58,195 bases of DNA from Patescibacteria group bacterium (GTDB lineage: Bacteria; Patescibacteriota; Microgenomatia; UBA12405). Below, in pieces: positions 47,260 through 56,126 of this stretch. Below the pieces are notes generated by a model. That model was not told the origin of the DNA and made no database searches. It saw only the letters and a program-made list of their open reading frames with translations. The position numbers and the translations under genes are program-made. The number at the start of each line of letters is the position of its first letter. Position 1 is the first letter of the stretch. The DNA is taken from positions 1-58,195 of the forward strand of contig JAHIPV010000022.1 of assembly GCA_018902845.1 (NCBI GenBank), given 5' to 3'.

Positions 47260-48336
47260 TTGCTTATGCATACAAAAGTAAAAGAACTGTTGACTTTGGC
47301 AATCAATAATAAAGCGTCGGATTTGCACTTATCTTCTGATGTTTTGCCGAAGATAAGGCTTGATGGAAAGTTGGTTGATGTGACTAATTTTTCAGAAGCA
47401 GATATGAAATTTATGCCAGAGATGATTCTTTCTTTGTTGAGTGAGCTACAGAAGAAGAAATTGGAGGAAACCAAAGAACTGGATTTCTCTTTGGACGTAT
47501 CTGAGTCGAGGTTTAGAATCAATGTTTATTTTCAAAAGGGAATGCTGGCGGTGGCTTTAAGAATTATTTCGTCTGAAATTCCATCTTTGGAATCTTTAAA
47601 TTTGCCTGATATTTGTAGGAGTTTTTGTAGTGTTAAACAGGGCTTTATTTTGGTTACTGGTCCTACCGGACAGGGAAAATCAACAACAGTGGCATCAATA
47701 CTTAATGAAATAAACAGTAGTAGCGGTTGTCATATTGTGACAGTCGAAGATCCTATTGAGTTTTTAATAAAACCAATTAAGTCTATAGTGAGTCAAAGAG
47801 AGCTTGGACATGACACTTTGAGTTTTCCGGGGGCGTTACGGGCTTGTTTGAGACAAGATCCCAATGTGGTTTTTGTGGGCGAGATGAGAGATCTTGAAAC
47901 AGTTGGAACAGCTTTGACGGTGGCGGAAACCGGCCATTTGGTTTTTTCAACTTTGCATACGAATTCAGCTTCTCAGGCTATTGACAGAATAATTGATGTT
48001 TTTCCGGAAGGTAGTAAGGCTCAGATAAGATTACAATTGGCATCGGTAATTACAGCTGTTATTTCTCAAAGACTTTTGCCGTCTATAGGGGGAGGTAGAT
48101 TACCGGCGGTAGAAGTAATGATAGCTACCGCGGCTGTTAAAAATGCAGTTAGAGAGGGAAAAACATACATGATTGATAATATTATTCAGACTAGTGCCGA
48201 CGTAGGGATGATTGGTTTGGAGGCTTCTTTGGCCAAATTGGTTAAATCTGGAAAGGTTAGTGAAGAAGAGGCGGTAGCTCGGGCTTTAAGAGTGTCTGAA
48301 TTACAGAGTAGATTGAGGAATAACTCAAAATTGTAA
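47260..48336 (+). CDS. pilT: Type IV pilus twitching ATPase PilT
   Basis: GPTGQGKSTTVASILNEIN, VTVEDPIEFLIKPIKSIVSQRELGHDTLSFPGALRACLRQDPNVVFVGEMRD. Confidence 0.95.
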   Translation: MLMHTKVKELLTLAINNKASDLHLSSDVLPKIRLDGKLVDVTNFSEADMKFMPEMILSLLSELQKKKLEETKELDFSLDVSESRFRINVYFQKGMLAVALRIISSEIPSLESLNLPDICRSFCSVKQGFILVTGPTGQGKSTTVASILNEINSSSGCHIVTVEDPIEFLIKPIKSIVSQRELGHDTLSFPGALRACLRQDPNVVFVGEMRDLETVGTALTVAETGHLVFSTLHTNSASQAIDRIIDVFPEGSKAQIRLQLASVITAVISQRLLPSIGGGRLPAVEVMIATAAVKNAVREGKTYMIDNIIQTSADVGMIGLEASLAKLVKSGKVSEEEAVARALRVSELQSRLRNNSKL

Positions 48337-48337
48337 T

Positions 48338-49549
48338 ATGAAAAGATTTTTTTATAAGGCTAAAGATTGGCATGGCAAGATGATAAAAGGAAACCTAGAG
48401 GCGGTGGATGAAAAGGCGGTTGTAGAAATGATTAAAGATAGCGGGTTGGTTCCTTTGTTGGTAAAGGAAAGCAAAAGGAGTGTTTTTGACGAGTTTTTAA
48501 CTAAGATTTTTGGCAAGGTTGGATTGAAGCAGATAACAAGTTTTACCAGGCAGTTGTCAACCATGATGACGGCAGGTTTACCGTTGACCGATGCATTGTC
48601 TTTGTTAAAGGTACAAATGAGAGGGGAAAAAATGTTTTTTGATGTTTTGGATGATTGTTTGGAGAAGGTGAGGGCTGGACAGTCTTTGGGATTTTCTATG
48701 GAAAAATATAGCAAAATTTTTGGGGAAGCTTATGTAGCTTCGATTAAGGCTGGTGAAAAAGGAGGGGTTTTGGACGAGGTTTTGCTAAAACTTGCCAAAA
48801 GTTTAGAGAATGAATATGAGTTTAGGGGGAAGGTCAAGGGAGCAATGGTTTATCCGGTAATTGTGATAATAGGCATGATAATAGTAGTTTTTATTATGAT
48901 GATTTTTGTTATTCCAAAGCTAATGGATTTATATGCTGATTTTGGTTCGGAGATGCCGTTTATTACCAGGGCTTTGATGTTTGTTTCTTCGGTGATGGTT
49001 AGGCTTTGGTTCTTGTTTCCCTTAATCCCTCTATTGTTTTATATTGTGAATAAATTTGGGAATAAATTTGAGAAATTTAGGTTGAAAAAAGATGGTATGT
49101 TGCTTAAATTGCCTATTTTGGGGGAGTTGATGGCAAAGACTATTATAGCTAATACTTGCAGAACCTTATCAATGCTGTTGACAGCTGGAATATCTTTGAT
49201 CAGCGGATTGAAGATAGTGTCGTCTGTGGCTTCTAATGAGCTTTTTGGTCAAGCTTACAGAAAAATTGCGAATCGAGTGGAAAAGGGTTTTAGTGTGGCA
49301 GATTCTTTTGCAGATCATGAAATATTTCCGATGATTGTCAATCAGATGGTGACTACGGGTGAGGCTACTGGGAAGTTAGACGAAGTTTTGATGAGAATAA
49401 GTGATTATTTTTCTACCGAAGCAGAACAATCGGTTAAGTCTTTGACTTCGGCAATAGAGCCTTTGATAATGATTATGCTGGGAATTGGGGTGGCTTTTTT
49501 GGTGGTAGCGGTGATAATGCCAATTTACGACTTGACATCCCAATTTTAA
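48338..49549 (+). CDS. pilC: Type II secretion/type IV pilus inner membrane protein PilC
   Basis: FTRQLSTMMTAGLPLTDALSLL, IKAGEKGGVLDEVLLKLA, GIGVAFLVVAVIMPIYDLTSQF. Confidence 0.95.
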   Translation: MKRFFYKAKDWHGKMIKGNLEAVDEKAVVEMIKDSGLVPLLVKESKRSVFDEFLTKIFGKVGLKQITSFTRQLSTMMTAGLPLTDALSLLKVQMRGEKMFFDVLDDCLEKVRAGQSLGFSMEKYSKIFGEAYVASIKAGEKGGVLDEVLLKLAKSLENEYEFRGKVKGAMVYPVIVIIGMIIVVFIMMIFVIPKLMDLYADFGSEMPFITRALMFVSSVMVRLWFLFPLIPLLFYIVNKFGNKFEKFRLKKDGMLLKLPILGELMAKTIIANTCRTLSMLLTAGISLISGLKIVSSVASNELFGQAYRKIANRVEKGFSVADSFADHEIFPMIVNQMVTTGEATGKLDEVLMRISDYFSTEAEQSVKSLTSAIEPLIMIMLGIGVAFLVVAVIMPIYDLTSQF

Positions 49550-49570
49550 TGTCGAATAATGAATTAGAAT

Positions 49571-50194
49571 ATGATGAGAAAAGGTTTTACATTAGTAGAG
49601 TTGCTGATTGTTATCGCTCTTATTGGAATTTTATCTGTAGCGGTTTTGGCAACCATCAATCCTATTGAGCAAGCTAACAAGGCTAGGGATGCTAAGTTTC
49701 AAAATGATGCGGCTGAGGTTTTGAATGCTTATGAAAGATATTATGCTTCTTTGAATACGTATCCGTGGGGTACTCCAGAAGATGTTGGAGCGACTACGAT
49801 TGTGAGTACAGATATTTTGTTTGGTGTGGCAGGTGTAGGAGAGACTGGTGTTTTGATAACCACCTCAGAGTTAAAGAGTTCTTTTGCGGCCAAATCTCCT
49901 TTTAACACTACTGCTTCGACAGTGGATTTGATGTATGTTTACAATAATGGTTCTGATTCAAATTATGTGTGTTATGTACCAAAGGCTAAGGCGAATCGAT
50001 CTAGGTATGGAGATTTGCGTTGTTTGTCTGCTACCGGAGAAATGTTGAATCATGATGATGCTGATTGTACGGCGATCGGGGAGACGGATGTGGCTTGGAA
50101 TAGCGGTGTCTTTTTTGACACTGATTTTGCTCACTTTTTATGTGTACCTGAGACGGCAGAGGTTGCCGATGTAGTACCCGGTTCTTCTATCTAA
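49571..50194 (+). CDS. Type IV prepilin (major pilin candidate)
   Basis: KGFTLVELLIVIALIGILSVAVLATINPIEQANKARDAKFQNDAAEVLNAYERYY. Confidence 0.93.
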   Translation: MMRKGFTLVELLIVIALIGILSVAVLATINPIEQANKARDAKFQNDAAEVLNAYERYYASLNTYPWGTPEDVGATTIVSTDILFGVAGVGETGVLITTSELKSSFAAKSPFNTTASTVDLMYVYNNGSDSNYVCYVPKAKANRSRYGDLRCLSATGEMLNHDDADCTAIGETDVAWNSGVFFDTDFAHFLCVPETAEVADVVPGSSI

Positions 50195-50220
50195 AGATTG
50201 ATTTTGGTTTAAACTTATTT

Positions 50221-51123
50221 ATGAATTTGTTATTTTTGTTTTTGGTTTTTTTGCTTGGTTTGTGTGCGGGTTCTTATGTCAATATGCTGGTATTTCGTAC
50301 CGCGAAGCGGTACGAAATACAAATTCCAAATTTAAAATCACAATTTCCAAATAAAAAAAACAAAAATAAAAAAAGAATAAGAAAAGAGGTAGACAAAAGA
50401 TTTAGTTTTTGTGATGGGTGTGGAAGACGATTGAAATGGTATGAAAATATTCCGGTTTTAAGTTGGATTTTGCAAAAAGGCAAAAGTAGGTGTTGTGATA
50501 GTCCCCTACCCTTGAGTTATCCAGTTGTTGAACTAACAACCGGGTTATTGTTTGTAATTAGTTTATTGGTTTTGATTCCGACGGGATCCTTCGACTACGC
50601 TCAGGATGACACTTTAATTTTGATTTTAATGATTAGTTTTGTGGTGGTTACTTTTCTGGTTTTTGGTTTACTGATGGATTTGAAATATATGATTTTGCCA
50701 GATTTTGGTACAGCAATATTAATTGTTTGTGCGTTAATAATGAATCTGTTGACTAATTCCGATGGGATCCTTCTACAGGTTTTCGCCGTCGCTAAAGCTA
50801 TGGCGGACAGGCAGGATGACGTATTGGTTGGTGTTGGTGCTTTTGGGTTTTTACTTTTTTTGCACTTAATTACTAAGGGTAAAGGTATGGGAATGGGAGA
50901 TGTAAAATTTGCTTTTTTTATGGGAACATTTTTGGGTTTTAAGAAAGTTGTGTTGGCTTTTTATATTGCTTTTATATTGGGGGCTGTGGTGGGAGTAGTA
51001 TTGCTTTTGTTGAAAAAAGTAAAAAGAAAAACTCAAATAGCTTTTGGTCCATTTTTAATTGTTGGAGTTTTTTTATCATGGTGGTGGGGAGACTGCTTAA
51101 AATTTTTAATTTTTAATTTCTAA
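50221..51123 (+). CDS. pilD: Prepilin peptidase, interrupted in frame by three repeat-derived insertions
   Basis: AGSYVNMLVFRT, CDGCGRRLKWYENIPVLSWI, YPVVELTTGLLF, MDLKYMILPD, KGMGMGDVKFAFFMGTFLGF. Confidence 0.93.
   Translation: MNLLFLFLVFLLGLCAGSYVNMLVFRTAKRYEIQIPNLKSQFPNKKNKNKKRIRKEVDKRFSFCDGCGRRLKWYENIPVLSWILQKGKSRCCDSPLPLSYPVVELTTGLLFVISLLVLIPTGSFDYAQDDTLILILMISFVVVTFLVFGLLMDLKYMILPDFGTAILIVCALIMNLLTNSDGILLQVFAVAKAMADRQDDVLVGVGAFGFLLFLHLITKGKGMGMGDVKFAFFMGTFLGFKKVVLAFYIAFILGAVVGVVLLLLKKVKRKTQIAFGPFLIVGVFLSWWWGDCLKFLIFNF
50290..50320. repeat. Perfect palindrome, 14-bp arms, inside pilD
   Basis: gtatttcgtaccgc gaa gcggtacgaaatac. Confidence 0.95.
50574..50610. repeat. Interspersed repeat in frame within pilD
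   Basis: gattccgacgggatccttcgactacgctcaggatgac; encodes IPTGSFDYAQDD. Confidence 0.9.
50755..50820. repeat. Second interspersed repeat in frame within pilD
   Basis: aattccgatgggatccttctacaggttttcgccgtcgctaaagctatggcggacaggcaggatgac; encodes NSDGILLQVFAVAKAMADRQDD. Confidence 0.85.
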
Positions 51124-51161
51124 TTTTTAAACAAAAACAAACAACAAGAAAAGAGGTAATA

Positions 51162-51842
51162 TTGGTTATGAACAAAAAGAATAATGGTTTTACCTTGGTT
51201 GAAGTTTTGTTAGTTTCGGTGATATTGATAATTTTGGTAGTGATTATGACTGGTAGTCTTAATCCTAGTGCGATGATTGCCAGAGCACATGATTCTCGGA
51301 GGAAGAAGGATTTGGCTAGAATTAGGATTGCTTTTGAAAATTATTATGCTGATAAGGGTTGTTATCCTGTACAAGCAGAGATTGACGAGTTGATGGATGA
51401 CGAAAATTGTTTTGGTGATGTATTTTCCCCTTGGTTGGGAAAATGGCTTTGTGATCCAAAGGGTCACGTTTATGAAATAGCTGTTAACAATGAAGACGAT
51501 CCTGGTTGCCCGAATTGGTTCAAAATAATGGCAAACTTAGAAAATAGGATAGATGTGGATATTCCAACCGGTTGGTATGAGGGTGGGTCTCGTTACTTTG
51601 GTGATGGTTCCCTAAATAATAATGATGTTAACTATGGAATTTCTAGTACTAATGTTTTGTGGTATGACGAAGTTTCTTTAGGATTAGGAGAGTGTCGGGG
51701 TGATACTTGTTATGTTTTAATTGGTACAGATTGTCAACCGGCCTGGGGGAATCATTGCAGTGGCGATAACTGTTATTATGAACATGGTGGGTCTTGTATT
51801 CCCATGTGTCAAGTTAGTTGTTGTAGGGAGGATTGTGAATGA
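51162..51842 (+). CDS. Prepilin with Cys-rich C-terminal tail
   Basis: NNGFTLVEVLLVSVILIILVVIMTG; ARAHDSRRKKDLARIRIAFENYYADKGCYP; 10 Cys in last ~50 aa. Confidence 0.9.
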   Translation: MVMNKKNNGFTLVEVLLVSVILIILVVIMTGSLNPSAMIARAHDSRRKKDLARIRIAFENYYADKGCYPVQAEIDELMDDENCFGDVFSPWLGKWLCDPKGHVYEIAVNNEDDPGCPNWFKIMANLENRIDVDIPTGWYEGGSRYFGDGSLNNNDVNYGISSTNVLWYDEVSLGLGECRGDTCYVLIGTDCQPAWGNHCSGDNCYYEHGGSCIPMCQVSCCREDCE

Positions 51843-52327
51843 AAAGTTATAAAAAGGGTTTTACGTTAATTGAATTGTTGGTAGTTATGGCAATAATGTC
51901 GATACTGACCATTGTTGCCGTTTCACAATTTCAGAATGCTAAAAAGAAAGCCAGGGATACCAAAAGAAGAGCTGATTTGAGTGCTGTGTCAAAAGCCTTA
52001 CAAATGTTTTATGCTGATTACGGGGAATTTCCGAGTACTAACCCCTCTGTAGGTGTGCCAGAATTTGATATTGGAGCAATTTGGGGTGGAAGTTTTCAAG
52101 ACGGAAACCATGTTTATATGAAAGTTATGCCTATTGAAAGCACTTTGGATGATTATCCGTATTGTTATGTGGTATCGGCTGACAATACTGCATATGGTCT
52201 TTTTACTTATTTAGAAAGTAGTGGGGATACGGAATGCCAGGGAAATAATTATACATGTGACGGGAGATCTGGCTACTGTTATTCTATAGTTAGTCCTAAT
52301 GTTACTGTTGATGAAATGAGTGAGTGA
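51839..52327 (+). CDS. Prepilin
   Basis: KKGFTLIELLVVMAIMSILTIVAVSQFQNAKKKARDTKRRADLSAVSKALQMFYADYGEFP. Confidence 0.94.
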   Translation: MKSYKKGFTLIELLVVMAIMSILTIVAVSQFQNAKKKARDTKRRADLSAVSKALQMFYADYGEFPSTNPSVGVPEFDIGAIWGGSFQDGNHVYMKVMPIESTLDDYPYCYVVSADNTAYGLFTYLESSGDTECQGNNYTCDGRSGYCYSIVSPNVTVDEMSE

Positions 52328-52419
52328 TGGATATAAAATTCTAAATTCAAAATAAATTATTCAAATATTGAAATTTAAGATAACACTAAAATTAAAAACA
52401 AATTTAAAATAATACTAAA

Positions 52420-52941
52420 ATGAAAAGTAAAATAAATTTTAAAGAAAAAAGATCTGTGAAATTCCAACGGGATCCTTCGGTGAACTCAGGACAAGTTTGC
52501 TACGTCCTCCGATTTGATCGGAAGACTCGCAATGACAGGCTTGAGGGTTTTACTTTGATTGAGCTTTTGGTTGGGATGTTTATTATTGCTATGTTGACTG
52601 GTTTGTTGTTGCCTAATTTTATGGGTGCAAGAGAAAGAGCTAGAGATGCGAGCAGAAAACAGGATTTAAATGCCATGAAAAATGCACTTAGAATATATTA
52701 CAATGATAATCAAGCTTATCCGACAGGTACCAGTCTTGATGCCAATTTTTCCAGTTACATGCCTGGAATTGTGAACATTGGTTATGGATATACTTACGCC
52801 CAGGTAGACAATGGTGATGGTTTTAGGGTTAGCTTTGGAACTGAAGCCACAAAAGCAGAAGAGAATGGGAGTTCACAGTTGAAGTGCGGAGTTGGTACTG
52901 GTTCTACTGACCCTGATATTTTTATGATTTGTGGAAACTAA
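52420..52941 (+). CDS. Prepilin with repeat-derived long leader
   Basis: EGFTLIELLVGMFIIAMLTGLLLPNFMGARERARDASRKQDLNAMKNALRIYYNDNQAYP; ~43-aa leader overlapping interspersed repeat. Confidence 0.88.
   Translation: MKSKINFKEKRSVKFQRDPSVNSGQVCYVLRFDRKTRNDRLEGFTLIELLVGMFIIAMLTGLLLPNFMGARERARDASRKQDLNAMKNALRIYYNDNQAYPTGTSLDANFSSYMPGIVNIGYGYTYAQVDNGDGFRVSFGTEATKAEENGSSQLKCGVGTGSTDPDIFMICGN
52461..52540. repeat. Chimeric interspersed repeat in prepilin leader
   Basis: attccaacgggatccttcggtgaactcaggac...cctccgatttgatcggaagactcgcaatgacagg. Confidence 0.85.
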
Positions 52942-53040
52942 CAGATCATTGAATAATGTTTTGTGTTAAATTTATTTAGGAGATTAAAAAAATAGATAAC
53001 TAGATGACTGGATAACTAGATTACTAGATAAAAATTAAAA

Positions 53041-53475
53041 ATGAAAAAGAAAAAAAGTGTTAGGGGTTTTACTCTTTTTGAATTGTTGGTAAGTATTTCT
53101 ATTATTGGTATTTTGGTGGCTTTGGCGACTGTGTCGTATAGTGGAGCTCAGAGGAAAGCTAGAGATGCCAGAAGAACACAGGATATGAAGGCAATACAGA
53201 TGGCGGCTGAACAGTATTATTCTTTAAGTGGAGGGAGTTATCCTACTTCTTATTCTACTGGGGATACATGGACAATGGATGAACTGGTTATCCTTCCAAG
53301 TTTCCCGACTGATCCAAAAAATGACGCTACCTATAATTATTCGGACCATTGTACGGGTAATTTAAATGCATATTGCTGTTGTGCTGAAATAGAAAATAGT
53401 TCTAGTGGAAACAGTAATGATAGTTGTGGATTTGGTACTGCCACGACACATTTTTGTGTTCAAAATCAACAGTAA
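53041..53475 (+). CDS. Prepilin
   Basis: VRGFTLFELLVSISIIGILVALATVSYSGAQRKARDARRTQDMKAIQMAAEQYYSLSGGSYP. Confidence 0.93.
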   Translation: MKKKKSVRGFTLFELLVSISIIGILVALATVSYSGAQRKARDARRTQDMKAIQMAAEQYYSLSGGSYPTSYSTGDTWTMDELVILPSFPTDPKNDATYNYSDHCTGNLNAYCCCAEIENSSSGNSNDSCGFGTATTHFCVQNQQ

Positions 53476-53523
53476 TTCTGTGAAACAGAATTAAATTTAA
53501 CAATTTTCAAAATTCAATTTTTA

Positions 53524-53982
53524 ATGAATTTTCAACTAATTAATTTACAAAAAAGAGTGTTTTGGCGAGAAACTTTTCGCGATGATGGAGTCGTGGGTTT
53601 TAGTTTAATTGAACTGATTGTAGCAATGACTATTGTTATGGTCGTGACTATGGTTGGTGTGGTTAGTTATCAAGGTGCTAACCGCAAGGCCAGAGATGGA
53701 AAAAGAAAAGCTGATTTAGAGAAAATAAGGGTGGCTTTGGAAATATACAGGCAAGAGAATGATTATTATCCAGAAACGGCCGATAGCGACTTGGTGCCCG
53801 ATTATTTGCAAGGTTGGCCTGATGATCCAAGGAATAACTCGTATTACTATCTTAGAGGTGTGGGAACATTATATAGTTATGCTATTTATGCTCAAATGGA
53901 GGGTACGGGAGAAACTAATGGTTATTACGGAGAAAATTGTGGTGATGAGGGTGTTTGCAATTATAGAGTAAACAATCCTTAA
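53524..53982 (+). CDS. Prepilin
   Basis: VVGFSLIELIVAMTIVMVVTMVGVVSYQGANRKARDGKRKADLEKIRVALEIYRQENDYYP. Confidence 0.92.
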   Translation: MNFQLINLQKRVFWRETFRDDGVVGFSLIELIVAMTIVMVVTMVGVVSYQGANRKARDGKRKADLEKIRVALEIYRQENDYYPETADSDLVPDYLQGWPDDPRNNSYYYLRGVGTLYSYAIYAQMEGTGETNGYYGENCGDEGVCNYRVNNP

Positions 53983-54020
53983 AGCTGGTAATTGGTGGTT
54001 GGAATTATTAGTATGAATGT

Positions 54021-54518
54021 ATGAGACAGAAGGCTTTTACTTTTATCGAAATGATTACGGTACTTGGTTTGTTCGTTCTTTTGTTGAGCGGTGGAATGGT
54101 TTACATGAATGATTTTAAAGGTAGACAGGATTTGGGTATAGCCAAAGATGAATTGATTAATAAGTTGAGACTAGCAAGAAATTTAGCCAGGACTGGACAA
54201 AAACCAGAAGGAATCACTGATGATTTTTCGTACATAGAGGTGTTGTTGGATGAAGATGGTTTTATGACAGTTTCTACTGATATAGGTAACAGCTATTTTA
54301 GTGAAGATATAATTCCGGCTAATGTCAGGGTGGAAACATCGATTGAAGAAGGTGAATTGCTTTTTTTGATTCGTGACGCAAAATTACTTAGATATGATGG
54401 TGAGTTGATTCCAAGCGGTGTTGGGGAAAGTGTGGCAATTACTTTAGTTTCGATTGAAGATGAGTTAAATACAGAAACGGTTATTATTCGTTCATCGGGA
54501 TTGATAGAGAATGATTAA
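54021..54518 (+). CDS. GspH/FimT-like minor prepilin
   Basis: KAFTFIEMITVLGLFVLLLSGGMVYMNDFKGRQDLGIAKDELINKLRLARNLART. Confidence 0.8.
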   Translation: MRQKAFTFIEMITVLGLFVLLLSGGMVYMNDFKGRQDLGIAKDELINKLRLARNLARTGQKPEGITDDFSYIEVLLDEDGFMTVSTDIGNSYFSEDIIPANVRVETSIEEGELLFLIRDAKLLRYDGELIPSGVGESVAITLVSIEDELNTETVIIRSSGLIEND

Positions 54519-54924
54519 AAGAGAAAAAAATGAGGGGCAGAGTATGGTTGAGTTGATTTTTTCCTTGGGGGTATTGGTTTTGGTTTTGGGCGGAGTGGTA
54601 ACGCTGTTAGTTAGGTCTATGAGTAGTAGAAGCGAAGGATTTGATAGAAAAAAGGCAAGTGAGTTGGCGGAGATTGTTATGGAGGAGTTAGTGGCTGAAG
54701 AAAGAAACACACCTGATATTTTTTGGCAGAGGGAGAATTTATCTGAACAAACAAATACCGATTTTGATGGTTATGAGTATAATGTGGGTTTTAGTGGTGT
54801 TGATGGTACAGCTGATTGTGTCGGTGTTGGTAGGCGTTGTTTTTATGTGGAAGTTGTGGTCAATTGGACCAGAGATGAAGAAAAGAGCATTAGTTTTAGT
54901 AGATATTTTACTGATGGAAATTAA
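54511..54924 (+). CDS. Minor prepilin/PilV-like protein
   Basis: EGQSMVELIFSLGVLVLVLGGVVTLLVRSM; overlaps neighbours. Confidence 0.75.
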   Translation: MIKREKNEGQSMVELIFSLGVLVLVLGGVVTLLVRSMSSRSEGFDRKKASELAEIVMEELVAEERNTPDIFWQRENLSEQTNTDFDGYEYNVGFSGVDGTADCVGVGRRCFYVEVVVNWTRDEEKSISFSRYFTDGN

Positions 54925-55432
54925 AATAAACAAAAAAAGGGCTTTTACGTTGATTGAAATGGTTGTAATAATGGGATCGACTGGTCTTATTTTTGTGATA
55001 ATAGCGGGTATTTTGATGAACTCTGTTAAATCTTCTCGAAGGATTAGTGTGGCTAACAGTGTGGAAGAGAGTGGTGCTTGGGCGATAGCTGAAATAAGGA
55101 AAAATTTATTAAAAGCTGATATAGAAAGTTTAACTTGTCCCGCTGATATTGGATCGTCTTTGAGTTTTGTTAGCCGATTGGATGGTGCTACCAATTATAT
55201 TGTTTGTGATGAAACGGGAGGATCGATTGCTTCAGTATCGGCAATAACGGAAGTAAATTTTCTTGGCAACAGTATTCTTGTTTCCAGTTGTCAGGATTTT
55301 GTCAGTTGTGATTTAACTTCATTTTTTCCTGTTGTGGATTTTAAGTTTACTTTATCTAGCGGTGATGAGGAGTCTGGAGTGGATAGTTATGTAGAAAGAG
55401 ATTTTGATGCAACGGTGGTAGTAAGGGAGTAA
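54914..55432 (+). CDS. Minor prepilin (PilW/GspJ-like)
   Basis: KKRAFTLIEMVVIMGSTGLIFVIIAGILMNSVKSSRRISVANSVEESGAWAIAEIRKNLLKAD; ATG 54914 chosen over the longer ORF. Confidence 0.8.
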   Translation: MEIKINKKRAFTLIEMVVIMGSTGLIFVIIAGILMNSVKSSRRISVANSVEESGAWAIAEIRKNLLKADIESLTCPADIGSSLSFVSRLDGATNYIVCDETGGSIASVSAITEVNFLGNSILVSSCQDFVSCDLTSFFPVVDFKFTLSSGDEESGVDSYVERDFDATVVVRE

Positions 55433-55490
55433 TAGGCCCTTGACAGGAATATTAACTTAATTTATAATTAGTACATAAAACATACTGATT

Positions 55491-56126
55491 ATGAACCAAG
55501 TACAAAATTTAAAAAAACTGGAGGGTTTAAGTTATTTTGACAAAGGTACTTTGTTGCAGTATATCAATCTCTCTGACAATTCACTTTATGCAAATATTAA
55601 CCGGTGGATAAAAAGTGAAAGAATTATTCAGCTTAAAAAAGGTTTATATGTGACTACTGCTTACTTTAATAAGATATCCAATAAGGATACTTATGTTGAG
55701 TTTATTGCTAACCGATTAAAAGTTCCTTCTTACCTTAGTTTAGAATATGTACTTAGCAGGTATGGTATTTTGGCTGAATCTGTTTTTTCTCATACTTGTG
55801 TCACTCTTAAGTCAACTGGAAATTTTTCGAACAAATTTGGAACTTTTGTTTACAAAAACATAAAGAATGATTTGTTTACCGGATATCAGATAATAGAAAA
55901 AGATCAGTTTGAGATTAAACAAGCCACCAAAGCTAAAGCTCTGTTTGATTATATTTATTACAGGGTTTGTAGAGTTAAAGATATCGGTGAGGATCTGTTG
56001 TCGTCGTATAGGTTGAATTTTGGTGAGTTTACCAATAAAGATATAAAAGAGTTTTCGGTTTATTGCCAAAAGGCAAAGATCAAGAAATATGAGGTTCTAC
56101 CTAATTTAATTAAAAAAATCAGATGA
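55491..56126 (+). CDS. AbiEi-like antitoxin/transcriptional regulator
   Basis: N-terminal HTH-like segment; INRWIKSERIIQLKKGLYVT, SYLSLEYVLSRYGILAESV; directly upstream of nucleotidyltransferase with 4-nt overlap. Confidence 0.75.
   Translation: MNQVQNLKKLEGLSYFDKGTLLQYINLSDNSLYANINRWIKSERIIQLKKGLYVTTAYFNKISNKDTYVEFIANRLKVPSYLSLEYVLSRYGILAESVFSHTCVTLKSTGNFSNKFGTFVYKNIKNDLFTGYQIIEKDQFEIKQATKAKALFDYIYYRVCRVKDIGEDLLSSYRLNFGEFTNKDIKEFSVYCQKAKIKKYEVLPNLIKKIR

Noticed and set aside
50221-51123. pilD considered as a pseudogene because of insertions
   Set aside because: Frame remains open through all three inserts, and the CxxC-type, ExxxG and GxGDxK catalytic motifs are intact.
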